From positions 62,001 to 126,000 of the forward strand of contig NZ_JAPHOQ010000013.1 in the NCBI RefSeq assembly GCF_026191355.1: a stretch of DNA of 64,000 nt, read 5' to 3'. Below, one piece after another: positions 9,153 to 18,026 of this stretch. Made by a program: the position numbers and the translations under genes. Every line of letters begins with the position of its first letter. The first letter of the stretch is position 1. Source of the DNA: Legionella sheltonii (lineage in GTDB: Bacteria; Pseudomonadota; Gammaproteobacteria; Legionellales; Legionellaceae). The notes under the pieces are model-generated. The model saw only the letters and a list, made by a program, of their open reading frames with translations. It was not told where the DNA came from and did not search any database.

Positions 9153-9799
9153 ATGCACAACGGCATCATTTAATTTATCTTAAGCCTCATGCTGATTTTG
9201 TGATTAGGTCATGTCATGAGGATCAGAAAATGATTGCCGAAAAGACTGCTCTTTGGCTTGCACAAGGACTGCCTTGTATTTATGCCAAACAATTTGCCGG
9301 TCAAGAAACCATTAATTTAGGATTAACTCTGTTGCATGATAATCAAAAGCATCGGATTGGTTTGCAAGTCGCTCCATCCTTTGTGCAAACACAAAAGCCG
9401 CTTCCTCAACTTATTGAGATGCATGAATTTTTCTCACGGTATTATCAGATTACCGATTTACAGCGTATTACTAATTTATATCCCGTTTCAGATATCGCTG
9501 TTTATGGCTCATTTTTATTTCATTATTTATCTGGATACTCTTTTGTTAACCAGACTTCAGATCTTGATTTACTTATCTATTATCAAGGATATTCTTGGAG
9601 TGATTTACATGAAACAATTCAGGCATTAACCAAAAAATTTAAACGAACGATAGATGGAGAGGTACGTTTTCCTCTTTTTGGTGATATTCCAATTAAAGAA
9701 TTACTCGATTTATCGGCAAAAAAACTGTTGTGTAAGAGTAAAGACCAAGTTGCGTTATTATCAAGAACTGAACTTTATGAATACTACACCATGCTGTGA
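9149..9799 (+). CDS. mdcG: Phosphoribosyl-dephospho-CoA transferase (malonate decarboxylase holo-ACP synthase)
   Basis: A 216-residue nucleotidyltransferase that places the prosthetic group made by MdcB onto the carrier serine. The nucleotidyltransferase signature is visible as VYGSFLFHYLSGYSF followed by SDLDLLIYY. It overlaps mdcE by 4 bases, and the following mdcB starts 23 bases before its stop, so the maturation genes are tightly coupled to the structural genes. Confidence 0.93.
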   Translation: MNAQRHHLIYLKPHADFVIRSCHEDQKMIAEKTALWLAQGLPCIYAKQFAGQETINLGLTLLHDNQKHRIGLQVAPSFVQTQKPLPQLIEMHEFFSRYYQITDLQRITNLYPVSDIAVYGSFLFHYLSGYSFVNQTSDLDLLIYYQGYSWSDLHETIQALTKKFKRTIDGEVRFPLFGDIPIKELLDLSAKKLLCKSKDQVALLSRTELYEYYTML

Positions 9800-10664
9800 A
9801 CGAGCACTCGCCAAAATGGCGGTTAGAGCACTTTATTTTGAAGTGAAAGCATACCCAAAACCGGGATTAGTCAGTTTTGTGGATGCCGGTGCCCATCACG
9901 ATATGAACGGCGATACGTTTTATCGCAGTCTTTTTACCTTGCGTCATTATTTTTATCACATTACAAAAAAGGGATTAGTCACCCGTTCTTTTGAAGAATT
10001 AAAACACATTGCGATTGAGGCGGAAGAGCGCATGCTAAAAAAAACTTGGGGAGTAAATACACATCGTGGTGCTATTTTTGCTTTGGGTATTGCCTGTGTC
10101 TCAGTGATTCGTTTAGCTCAAGAAAAGAAATGTTTTACACCGGCTGATGTGCATTTACAGTTACTGAATGATTGGCCAAAGCATTTACAACATCATGAAG
10201 GAAATCCAGAAAGTCATGGGGCCATTGTACGTCGACAATACAACGTAATTGATGCCAGGCAAATGGCAATACGTGGTTATGATTTAATTTTTCATTTACT
10301 TCCCGATTTCATTGCACTTTTTATAGATACTCAATCCCTGGATACCGCTTGCTTATTTGCTTATGTGGCACTTTTACAGAATATGGATGATACAAATATT
10401 CTTTATAAAAAAGGAAAACCTGGCTTAGATTATGCAAAATCCAAAATCAGAGAGCTATCAGTTAAAGATAGTTTGCCAGCACAACGACAGAAGGCTTTGG
10501 AAATCCATCGACTTTTTTCCGAGTCGGGGATTAGTCCAGGTGGGGTAGCCGATTTGATTGGTCTTTTATTGTTTCTTGGTCAATTATTTTGCCGACCGCT
10601 TAGAAATTATTACCCGCGTCATCAATTAATTGAGTCTAACTTACCTAATTCTTTTAAAGTTTAA
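9777..10664 (+). CDS. mdcB: Triphosphoribosyl-dephospho-CoA synthase
   Basis: A 295-residue CitG/MdcB-family enzyme that makes the carrier prosthetic-group precursor from dephospho-CoA and ATP. Typical motifs are KAYPKPGLVSFVDAGAHHDM, GVNTHRGAIFALG, NMDDTNILYKKGKPGL and SPGGVADLIG. The frame is open upstream to 9654, but that stretch overlaps mdcG. ATG 9777 is preferred because family homology begins there (ERALAKMAVRAL). Last gene of the mdc set here. No malonyl-CoA transacylase (mdcH), no malonate transporter (mdcF or mdcLM) and no mdcR regulator is found in the window. Confidence 0.92.
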   Translation: MNTTPCCERALAKMAVRALYFEVKAYPKPGLVSFVDAGAHHDMNGDTFYRSLFTLRHYFYHITKKGLVTRSFEELKHIAIEAEERMLKKTWGVNTHRGAIFALGIACVSVIRLAQEKKCFTPADVHLQLLNDWPKHLQHHEGNPESHGAIVRRQYNVIDARQMAIRGYDLIFHLLPDFIALFIDTQSLDTACLFAYVALLQNMDDTNILYKKGKPGLDYAKSKIRELSVKDSLPAQRQKALEIHRLFSESGISPGGVADLIGLLLFLGQLFCRPLRNYYPRHQLIESNLPNSFKV

Positions 10665-10687
10665 TAATTTTAGACAAATCAATCTAT

Positions 10688-10701
10688 ACTCTAATTAGAG
10701 T
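10688..10701. promoter_or_regulatory. Perfect 14-bp palindrome upstream of the cNMP-binding gene
   Basis: ACTCTAATTAGAGT lies 30 bases upstream of the next ATG, in the short gap after mdcB. It is a candidate dimeric repressor site or part of a promoter; its function is unknown. Confidence 0.35.
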
Positions 10702-10730
10702 CTTATAGAACATACAAAGGAGAAAGTACT

Positions 10731-11189
10731 ATGGAACTGGGTCATAATCTACCTCAAGCAGATATAATTCCCATACTTTCTCGCGCGACTATTTTTACGG
10801 GTATTGGTCTTATTGAACAAAAAATGCTAGCTGACAAATGTGTTATTGCAAACTATAGGCCTGAAGAAATCGTTATAGAGCAGGGTGAAATAGGTGATAT
10901 GCTTTATATTATTATTCGAGGCAGCGTGCAAGTTTCCATAAAAACACAATCTATGGGTTGGAAGCGTATTAATACTTTAGGTCCAGGCGATGTGTTCGGG
11001 GAAATTGCTATTTTACGCAATATTCGCAGAACAGCGCGCATTAGTACAATAACTGCTTGTCAATTTCTTACGATTAACGCTCGAGATTTTTTAGCGGTTT
11101 ATCAATACTTTCCTGCGCGAGCCAGAGACAATATTCAATTAGTTGTTGCAAAACGGTTACAAGAAAGTGGGGCACATGTACGTTTATAA
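10731..11189 (+). CDS. Small cyclic-nucleotide-binding-domain protein
   Basis: A 152-residue protein that is essentially a single cNMP-binding beta-barrel: EIVIEQGEIGDMLYIIIRGSVQV, then PGDVFGEIAILRNIRRTARISTITACQFLTI. The FGEIAIL-x4-RTA phosphate-binding cassette (E and R present) suggests real nucleotide binding. There is no helix-turn-helix or enzymatic domain, so it is not a Crp-type regulator; it may act through a partner protein. A strong ribosome site (AAAGGAGAAAG) precedes the ATG. It lies 66 bases behind mdcB with its own possible operator, so membership of the mdc operon is uncertain. Confidence 0.82.
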   Translation: MELGHNLPQADIIPILSRATIFTGIGLIEQKMLADKCVIANYRPEEIVIEQGEIGDMLYIIIRGSVQVSIKTQSMGWKRINTLGPGDVFGEIAILRNIRRTARISTITACQFLTINARDFLAVYQYFPARARDNIQLVVAKRLQESGAHVRL

Positions 11190-11218
11190 GTACATAGTTC
11201 ATCAGGAAGACATGCGAT

Positions 11219-11355
11219 AAATTTTCCCCTCACTCTAATCTTGTTCCAGCTCCACCATCCCGAGCACTAGCGAGGGATCTCCGCATTCTAGCTAAAGTAT
11301 TATGATGGGAGATCCCTCACTAATGCCCAGGATGAGGAGGGAGAAGAGAAAATTT
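11219..11355. repeat. Interspersed palindromic element
   Basis: Imperfect nested inverted repeat in the gap before the dipZ-like gene. The outer ends AAATTTTCCCCTC and GAGAAGAGAAAATTT pair, and so do the inner arms GAGGGATCTCC (about 11272) and GGGAGATCCCTC (about 11307). The outer sequence resembles the element at 29480-29625, so it belongs to a dispersed non-coding family. Confidence 0.6.
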
Positions 11356-11395
11356 CTAAATTAATGACAGAGAGTATTGATGTCTGGAAATAAAA

Positions 11396-13039
11396 ATGGA
11401 AGCAAATTTTCTTAATATTATTTTGGGATTTATCGAAGGGTTTGGCCTTATTATTTCTCCTTGTATTCTACCCATTTTACCTATTTTTTTAGCCAGCTCA
11501 CTTAGTGGATCCAAAAAAAGACCTATTGGAATCATTGTTGGTTTTACCTTGTTTTTTTCTTTCTTTGTATTTTTTTCACATCAATTGGTCCATTACTTAG
11601 ATATTGATTTTAATTTAGTACGTCATATTGGTTATGCCATTTTGCTTCTTTTAGGGATCACTATGATCTCCAATTATTTAACCGAGCAATTTGGCAAACT
11701 AACTCAAGGGTTCACCCGCATAGGCAATTTTTTTTCAGCAGCCAATAAATCGGAAGGAGGTTTTTGGAATGGCCTTTTATTGGGGGGAATTATTGCTATT
11801 ATTTGGACTCCTTGCGCAGGACCGATTTTGGCTGCAATTATCGTACAAACCGCATTACAAAAAACAACCCTTTTCAGTTTCTTTACTTTAATGGCTTTTG
11901 CCCTAGGAGCTGCTATTCCTATGTTTATTATTTCCCTATATGGGAAAAAATTAATAAATACGTTCGACTTTTTGAAAAAACGCGCCACCTTTTTCCGTAA
12001 ATTTTTAGGTGGGGTGATTATTGCCAGTGTTGTTTATATGATCTACTTTGAAGGAGAGGATGTTTCTACTTCCGTTACGCCTCAAACAGGAATTAAAACG
12101 TCGAACTCACTCATTAATGGTTTATGGTTTCCTTATCCGGCACCACCGATACAAGGTATTGATGCTTGGATTAATTCAGCTCCATTACGTTTAGTCGATT
12201 TGCATGGAAAAGTCGTTTTAATCGATTTCTGGACTTATTCGTGTATTAACTGTTTGCGCACGTTACCCTATATTAAAGACTGGTATACTCGCTATCATGA
12301 TAAAGGATTAGTTATTATTGGAATTCACACCCCAGAATTTGATTTCGAAAAAAATCTGGATAACGTCAAAGCGGCAGTGAGTCGATATGGGATTTTATAT
12401 CCTGTAGCACTTGATAGTCAGTTCGTTACCTGGCGCAACTATCAGAATCATTATTGGCCTGCACATTATTTAATTAATAAAAAAGGCGAAGTGGTTTACA
12501 GACGTTTCGGTGAAGGTGATTACGATGTTATGGAGAACAATATTCGCTTTTTATTGGGGATTAAGGACTTAAGCACCTTAAAATCTTTGCAAAACGCCTC
12601 TTTCATTCTCACCCAAACACCAGAAACCTATTTAGGATATGCGAAGGCTGACTCTAATTACAGTCCAGAACTTATTAAAGATAAGACGGCTCAATATCAT
12701 TTTGCTGATAAATTATCGACTAATGCATGGGGCTTAGAGGGATTATGGCAAGTCAATGCAGAGTATCTTCTCGCAGAAGACGTCAATGCAGCGATTAAAA
12801 TACAATTTAATGCACGCAAAGTCTATGCCGTTATGGGAAATAGTTCTGCAAAACCTATTAAGGTTAGAGTCATTTTAACTGATGGACAGTCCGGTAAAAA
12901 ACTTCAAGAAAAAAGTATTATAATCGATAAATACGCCCTATATGAGCTAGTCTCCCAAAAGAAATTCACCAGCGGATATCTACAGATTATTGCGAATGAG
13001 CCTGGCCTCAAAGTATACACTTTTACCTTTGGAAGTTGA
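11396..13039 (+). CDS. DipZ-like fusion: CcdA/DsbD membrane domain plus thioredoxin domain
   Basis: A 547-residue membrane thiol-redox protein. Residues 1 to about 220 form a CcdA-like multi-helix domain with the cysteine-proline motifs SPCILPILPIF and TPCAGPILAAI, which carry electrons across the inner membrane. Residues about 250-390 form a TlpA/thioredoxin-like domain whose active site is W-T-Y-S-C283-I-N-C286. The remaining part matches the C-terminal beta domain of mycobacterial DipZ (MGNSSAKPIKVRVILTDG). It probably supplies reducing power to periplasmic thiols or cytochrome c maturation. It stands alone between a repeat and a convergent gene. Confidence 0.88.
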   Translation: MEANFLNIILGFIEGFGLIISPCILPILPIFLASSLSGSKKRPIGIIVGFTLFFSFFVFFSHQLVHYLDIDFNLVRHIGYAILLLLGITMISNYLTEQFGKLTQGFTRIGNFFSAANKSEGGFWNGLLLGGIIAIIWTPCAGPILAAIIVQTALQKTTLFSFFTLMAFALGAAIPMFIISLYGKKLINTFDFLKKRATFFRKFLGGVIIASVVYMIYFEGEDVSTSVTPQTGIKTSNSLINGLWFPYPAPPIQGIDAWINSAPLRLVDLHGKVVLIDFWTYSCINCLRTLPYIKDWYTRYHDKGLVIIGIHTPEFDFEKNLDNVKAAVSRYGILYPVALDSQFVTWRNYQNHYWPAHYLINKKGEVVYRRFGEGDYDVMENNIRFLLGIKDLSTLKSLQNASFILTQTPETYLGYAKADSNYSPELIKDKTAQYHFADKLSTNAWGLEGLWQVNAEYLLAEDVNAAIKIQFNARKVYAVMGNSSAKPIKVRVILTDGQSGKKLQEKSIIIDKYALYELVSQKKFTSGYLQIIANEPGLKVYTFTFGS

Positions 13040-13083
13040 TGTTTGATTTCCAGCCCATGAGTTTTCTATGAACACCTTCGTTT

Positions 13084-13545
13084 TTATCTCTGACAGGACA
13101 CACGAGAGGCTTGGCCATCAATCAGGGAGGGTTCTTTTTTTTCTTCCTGGAAGAAGGAGGTTGTTTTGAACCTGCTGAGTTCAGGTGCTTTTGCAGGGGC
13201 CTCCTGAATTACTTCTACCGCTTTGAGCGTATTAGGTTTGAATTCCGGGTATTGATTTCGGAGCTCCAAAAAAGGTTCAATTTTGAATAGATTTTTAAAT
13301 AATGCGATTACTTCTGGATCTTTTACTTTTTGTTCTAATAACATTCCTAAATCAGTAAAAATTTGACCATTGTGAAAAACAGCAACCTCAGGGTTAATTG
13401 CTTCTTCAATTTCTTTTTGTGTATATTCGGAATCGGTCCATCCGTCAATCGCTTTGAGCGAGGCCCCTTTTTTTAATGCGAATGAAAAGCTATGAGTCAA
13501 TGGCATCGCGAAATTGGTTTGCATTTCCCTCCGGAAGCACAACAT
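13084..13545 (-). CDS. Hypothetical protein, possibly the 3' part of a frameshifted gene
   Basis: No family recognised. The frame starts (MLCFRREMQTNF) inside the end of the upstream gene 13490-13960, which it overlaps by 56 bases in another frame. The first ~15 residues are therefore probably not native, while the part from SFSFALKKGASLKAIDGW onward looks coding. The C-terminus is hydrophilic and rich in E/K and S (SFFQEEKKEPSLIDG), like Legionella type IV-secreted proteins. Either it is a separate coupled gene using ATG 13521, just behind GGAGGGAA, or one nucleotide change split a protein of about 290 residues. Confidence 0.55.
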   Translation of the reverse strand: MLCFRREMQTNFAMPLTHSFSFALKKGASLKAIDGWTDSEYTQKEIEEAINPEVAVFHNGQIFTDLGMLLEQKVKDPEVIALFKNLFKIEPFLELRNQYPEFKPNTLKAVEVIQEAPAKAPELSRFKTTSFFQEEKKEPSLIDGQASRVSCQR

Positions 13546-13960
13546 TTAAATTTTTACCGTAAAACCCTGAATTACTGGAAATTTTAATTCCCCATTTTTT
13601 GTGGTGAATGCTGTAGGATCTTAAAAATGAATGGATATTATCCGCTTTAACGAATTCTCTTTTGGGGTTTGGGGGAAAAGGGATACTTATTTCCATTCTT
13701 CCAGGGATTTTTGTTAAAAGGCTTGCAAAATTAAATGCACCAATATAAAAAAAATGACAATTTCCCCCTCCTAACACAGGGATATAGTTTATAGGGTCGG
13801 TCGTATCCTTAGTGACACTTAAGAGGCTTACTTGCAAAAGGGGCCAGCCAGAGTGGTAATTGCGTAATAACCCAGGAATTTTATTCTTCTCCGTTTGGGT
13901 CTCGTTATAAATTTTTAAGAGGGAGGTCTGTTCTTCTTCTGGAAAAGAATCAATTGACAT
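13490..13960 (-). CDS. Hypothetical protein, possibly the 5' part of a frameshifted gene
   Basis: A 156-residue soluble protein of unrecognised family, beginning MSIDSFPEEEQTSLLKIY behind a good ribosome site (AAAAGGAAATAAC). It contains GWPLLQVSLLSVTKD and a glycine pair GGGNCHFFYIGAF. It stops at 13490 within a stretch where the next frame (13084-13545) is open, so the two may once have been one gene. It follows the DUF4442 gene by 42 bases on the same strand. Confidence 0.6.
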   Translation of the reverse strand: MSIDSFPEEEQTSLLKIYNETQTEKNKIPGLLRNYHSGWPLLQVSLLSVTKDTTDPINYIPVLGGGNCHFFYIGAFNFASLLTKIPGRMEISIPFPPNPKREFVKADNIHSFLRSYSIHHKKWGIKISSNSGFYGKNLNVVLPEGNANQFRDAIDS

Positions 13961-14002
13961 GTTATTTCCTTTTAAACAATGACTATTTCATAAAATAACT
14001 AT

Positions 14003-14443
14003 TTATTTTTTGATAATCGAGAGAATTTTTTTTACTTCAGCAACGACTTTACCTTCTTTGTCGGTTATAGGAACAATAAATTCTGACTCAACTTTTTTCC
14101 TTTCGTTCACTTCAATTCGAATTTTTTCGACCTGTTCTCGGGATAATTCAAATCGTGCATAAATAGTTCCCTTAGCAGGTATTTTATAGCGTATAGAGGC
14201 TGATTTATCCCAAACAATGTATCCTTTTCCTAATAAATGCATGAGCATCAACATATAAAATGGGTCGGTCATGGAGTAGATAGAACCACCATAATGCGTA
14301 CCTACATAATTTTTATTCCAAAAGCGCATTTTTAACTGAACAACAATATGAGTACCATCAGGATGAAAGTTTTTTACACTGATCCCAGCGCCCCAAAAAG
14401 GTGGCCAAAAGCGCATCATTCTTAATAATGTTGAGAATTTCAT
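14003..14443 (-). CDS. DUF4442 hotdog-fold thioesterase-like protein
   Basis: A 146-residue protein with the PaaI/YiiD-like hotdog signature: NYVGTHYGGSIYSMTDPFYMLMLMHLLGKGYIVWDKSASIRY. The stretch THYGGSIYSMTDP corresponds to the thioesterase core, so binding or hydrolysis of an acyl thioester is likely; the substrate is unknown. Transcribed away from the beta-lactamase-like gene at 14559 and upstream of the hypothetical gene 13490-13960, with which it may form an operon. Confidence 0.82.
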   Translation of the reverse strand: MKFSTLLRMMRFWPPFWGAGISVKNFHPDGTHIVVQLKMRFWNKNYVGTHYGGSIYSMTDPFYMLMLMHLLGKGYIVWDKSASIRYKIPAKGTIYARFELSREQVEKIRIEVNERKKVESEFIVPITDKEGKVVAEVKKILSIIKK

Positions 14444-14558
14444 TCGATTATCCCAGTAGCATGGTCGCTATTTGCAGATCTTATTTTTCATTTTAAGTCT
14501 ATTTCAGTCAACAAATATTATATACACTTCGCTTTTCTTAACGGATTAATTAGGTTCC

Positions 14559-16097
14559 ATGATGCATCATTTTATCGCAAGAAAAATTTTTGTTCTCGCT
14601 ACGCTATTCCCCCTCGTTGCACACAGTGAAAACAACTCCTATCTTCCACCCGTTTTTACTCAGAATAATCGACTAGCAGCAATTCAGGCAACATTCCCAG
14701 TCATTGATAAGATGTATCAGAAGTATGCAGAAGAAAATCATGTCCCTGGTTATGCTTACGGGATTATTTTAGATGGTCGTTTGGTCCATACAGGAAGTGG
14801 TGGTTACACGAATATTGCAAAAAAAATTCCTGCTACCCCTCAATCGATGTTTCGTATTGCATCGATGACTAAAAGTTTCACCGCCATGGCAATTTTAAAA
14901 CTTCGTGATGAGGGTAAATTAAAGTTAGATGATCCTGCGTCTCTTTATATTCCTGAATTAAAGGATCAAAAATTAACTCAAGACGCACCAGAGATTACAA
15001 TTCGTGATTTATTAACTCATTCTGCAGGATTCCCGGAAGATAATCCCTGGGGGGACAGACATCTGAATAATACTGATGAAGAACTCATCGCTTTGGTGAA
15101 GCAAGGAATTTCACTATCCAATGTCCCTAGGACATCATTTGAATACAGTAATTTGGGATTTGCCCTCCTAGGGTTGATTGTTAAAAAGGCATCAGGAGTT
15201 CCTTATCAAGAATATATTGCGGCAAATATTTGGCAGCCTCTGAATATGAAACAGGTGGCTTGGGAATTTGCTCAGGTTCCACCCAATCAATTAGCACATG
15301 GTTATCAGTGGATGAATGGATATTGGCAGGAAGAGCCCGTCTTACATGATGGTAGTTATGCTTCCATGGGGGGAATGATTGCTTCCATCGAATCGTTTAG
15401 CCATTACGTTACGCTGCATCAGGCCGCTTGGCCTGCGCGAGACGATGCAGAAACAGGACCAATAAAGCGAAGTTCTATACGTGAAATGCATCAACCTTGG
15501 CGATTTTATGCAGTAGATTCAAAAGATGAAGTATATGGCAGAGCATGCCCAACAATAAGTGCTTACGGCTATGGATTAAGATGGTCAAGGGACTGTAATG
15601 CTAAGGTAGCAGTCGGACATAGCGGTGGATTACCAGGTTTTGGAAGTAATTGGCTCCTATTGCCCGAATATGGTATGGGCGTGGTTTTATTAACCAACGT
15701 GACCTACGCTTCTGCAGAGACCATTAATGTTCAAGTCGTTAATAAGCTTATTAATGAGGCACATCTTAAACCAAGAGAGTTACCGCCCTCACGAATATTG
15801 AATGAGCGACAAAAAGCATTGGTGAAATTACTGCCTACGTGGAAGGATGCAAAAGCCAGTGGCGTATTTGCAGCGAATTTCTTTTTGGATTCATCCATTG
15901 CCTCGTTGCAAAAGAAAACCCAAGAACTTTTTAAGAAGGCAGGAAAAATTCTAAGGATTGGAAGGGTAATTCCAGAAAATCAATTACGAGGATATTTTAT
16001 TCTTAAAGGTGAAAAAGCAAATCTTAAAGTGAGTTTTACTTTATCACCAGAAAATCCTGCATTAATTCAGGATTATGAAATCGAAGAAAAAGTTTAG
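14559..16097 (+). CDS. Serine beta-lactamase-like hydrolase, exported
   Basis: A 512-residue class C beta-lactamase / penicillin-binding-protein-like hydrolase. The N-terminus (RKIFVLATLFPLVAHS) is a signal peptide. All three catalytic elements are present: S102-M-T-K105, Y196-S-N198, and HSGGLPGFGSN near residue 355. A C-terminal extension of about 120 residues follows the catalytic domain. The family includes esterases and peptidases, so the name implies fold and mechanism, not antibiotic resistance. The inactive-looking homologue at 16382-17905 lies convergent to it. Confidence 0.88.
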   Translation: MMHHFIARKIFVLATLFPLVAHSENNSYLPPVFTQNNRLAAIQATFPVIDKMYQKYAEENHVPGYAYGIILDGRLVHTGSGGYTNIAKKIPATPQSMFRIASMTKSFTAMAILKLRDEGKLKLDDPASLYIPELKDQKLTQDAPEITIRDLLTHSAGFPEDNPWGDRHLNNTDEELIALVKQGISLSNVPRTSFEYSNLGFALLGLIVKKASGVPYQEYIAANIWQPLNMKQVAWEFAQVPPNQLAHGYQWMNGYWQEEPVLHDGSYASMGGMIASIESFSHYVTLHQAAWPARDDAETGPIKRSSIREMHQPWRFYAVDSKDEVYGRACPTISAYGYGLRWSRDCNAKVAVGHSGGLPGFGSNWLLLPEYGMGVVLLTNVTYASAETINVQVVNKLINEAHLKPRELPPSRILNERQKALVKLLPTWKDAKASGVFAANFFLDSSIASLQKKTQELFKKAGKILRIGRVIPENQLRGYFILKGEKANLKVSFTLSPENPALIQDYEIEEKV

Positions 16098-16334
16098 TCC
16101 AGCTTGAAGTTGGTAGTGTGTAGCCTGGGCATTGACACTCATTAACGCGAACGGATGTTTGCCTGTGAACGAGTCTGGAAAAGCAAGGTCGTGCCTAGGC
16201 TAAGTAAAGATTAATTTATTCTTTTAATTTGTTGCTTCTTTGCATTTTAGCCTGAACCGCTATGGATCTCGGCTGGGAGATAAAATTTTTCCCGGCAGCA
16301 GGGGTTTCGTAAAGGAGTGCCGTAGAAATAAACC

Positions 16335-16365
16335 TGGGTATGCTTCGCTTCACCCAGGCTAAATC
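16335..16365. repeat. Short interspersed palindrome (CCTGGGT ... ACCCAGG)
   Basis: The arms AACCTGGGT and ACCCAGGCT face each other around a short loop in the gap between the two convergent beta-lactamase-like genes. The whole gap (16098-16381) holds two such palindromes, also GTAGCCTGGGC (about 16120) against GTGCCTAGGCTA (about 16193), and no gene. They could act as bidirectional terminators. Confidence 0.5.
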
Positions 16366-16381
16366 GAATCATGTACTAATC

Positions 16382-17905
16382 TTAAATGATACTTTGTGCC
16401 GATACCGCTTTCTCACAAAGCATGCGCAAAGCGGTTGCGATTTGTTTTAATTCTTTATTGTGTAAATGATATTCCTTCCCCAATTGAATCGGATCGGTGA
16501 AACTTAACCATACCTGGCCACTGTTGTCTTCTGTGGCCATTATTCGCAATGGTAAATCAAGTGCGACTGCTGGATTTTCTTGCATTAATGGAGTTCCTTT
16601 AGCAGGATTGCCGATGATAAGAACCTCAGTTGGAAGTAGTTTTTGATTGACCTTTTGCGCTTCACTACTGTGATCAATATGAGCAAATATTTTTCCACCT
16701 TGTTGAGTAATTATATTAACTATACGTTCTATGGATTTTGAGACAGGATAAGGGCTTTGTAGTGTTTGTGATCCTGAGCCCTCAGGAGCGCCTAGCTTCA
16801 TGTCAAATGCTGCAGCGATTTTGCGGGCGAGTATATCTAAATCAGTCAAATTTTCTTTGTTGGCCAACAGCGTGACACATAAGAGTTCGTTTGCTGCGGT
16901 AAAACGACTTAAGAATGCTGAAAATCCTGGAATATTTCCTTTGATTTCCATTAATCCCGGATGTCCAGGGAATAGCCATCCCGCATTCCCAGGAATGATT
17001 GTTTTATTATCCAAGGTAATGCATTGATAAAGAAAATCTCTGTTCTCCTTTTCTTTGACTAAAATAGTACCCGCCAGGCCGATATCCCATAGGCTAATAT
17101 CCTCCGCAGAGGCAATAACACCGCTGTGTGAAAAAGTAGTTGTCCAAGAGATGTCCGGGACTGCTTCATGCTCGGCATTATAACCTTGAGCCACTTCTAT
17201 GGGGTCTATATAGCAGGGATTATGCAAAAAATCGCTGTGTTTAAAGGGTAGGGTGTCTTTGTGCAATTCATTATCAATCGACGATTTATTTTTGACAAAA
17301 AAAGTTCGTTTTAAACCCACTCGATTAATTTGATTTTTTGTTACATAGTTCTCATAGCTCATGCCACTGATTGTTTCAATAAGAAGACCCAATAAGTAAT
17401 AATTTGTGGCACTGACTTGCATTTGGGTACCTGAAGGAAAATCTAAGTTTGGATTCTTAAATAATCTAAAAATGTCCTCGGGTTTATAGTCTTTGTGGAA
17501 CGAAAAATTATCACATTTTGTATAATCGGGTATTCCTGAACTGTGAGATAATAATTGTCGGATGGTAATTTTTTGCCATGTTTGCGGGAGTAGGGTTAAA
17601 TAATCCGAAACAGAGTCATCTAACTGCAGTTTTCTTTCTTCGTGTAGCTGCATTATCGCTACTGCGGTATAGGCATGGGTTAATTGCCCTACGTGGAAGA
17701 GTGTGCGTGTCGAAACCAAAAGTTTTTTTTCTGTATCAGCAAATCCATAACCGACTACTCGAGTGATATAGGGCGCTTGAACAATTGCCAGCGACATTCC
17801 AGGAATATGATTTTCTTCCATGTACTCAATAATCAGGTCATCTACAGATTGTCCTCGATAAAGAGTATGGAAATCGCCACGACCGCTACCAGAATGAATG
17901 CTCAT
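16382..17905 (-). CDS. Beta-lactamase-fold pseudoenzyme fused to a DUF302 domain
   Basis: A 507-residue protein. Residues ~15-385 align throughout with serine beta-lactamase-like proteins, including the neighbour at 14559, but the catalytic residues are gone. The S-x-x-K position reads Q74-L-T-H77, the Y-S-N position reads V164-S-A166, and the H-S-G element reads I-K-G-N. From ~390 to the end it matches DUF302 (KIFAHIDHSSEAQKVNQKLLPTEVLIIGNPAKGTPLMQENP and LSFTDP). The beta-lactamase-like part is probably a binding or scaffold domain. No signal peptide is visible. The frame is intact, so loss of catalysis is not simple decay. Confidence 0.85.
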   Translation of the reverse strand: MSIHSGSGRGDFHTLYRGQSVDDLIIEYMEENHIPGMSLAIVQAPYITRVVGYGFADTEKKLLVSTRTLFHVGQLTHAYTAVAIMQLHEERKLQLDDSVSDYLTLLPQTWQKITIRQLLSHSSGIPDYTKCDNFSFHKDYKPEDIFRLFKNPNLDFPSGTQMQVSATNYYLLGLLIETISGMSYENYVTKNQINRVGLKRTFFVKNKSSIDNELHKDTLPFKHSDFLHNPCYIDPIEVAQGYNAEHEAVPDISWTTTFSHSGVIASAEDISLWDIGLAGTILVKEKENRDFLYQCITLDNKTIIPGNAGWLFPGHPGLMEIKGNIPGFSAFLSRFTAANELLCVTLLANKENLTDLDILARKIAAAFDMKLGAPEGSGSQTLQSPYPVSKSIERIVNIITQQGGKIFAHIDHSSEAQKVNQKLLPTEVLIIGNPAKGTPLMQENPAVALDLPLRIMATEDNSGQVWLSFTDPIQLGKEYHLHNKELKQIATALRMLCEKAVSAQSII

Positions 17906-18026
17906 TATTATTCCTTATTTTGCTCACGAACAACTATTTTTAGTATAGATGAGGATGGATGGATTGCCTTTGGGGTGAAATGAAATGGAACCAGGGATCC
18001 TGTTGCCAATCCCTTGGTTCCTTTTG

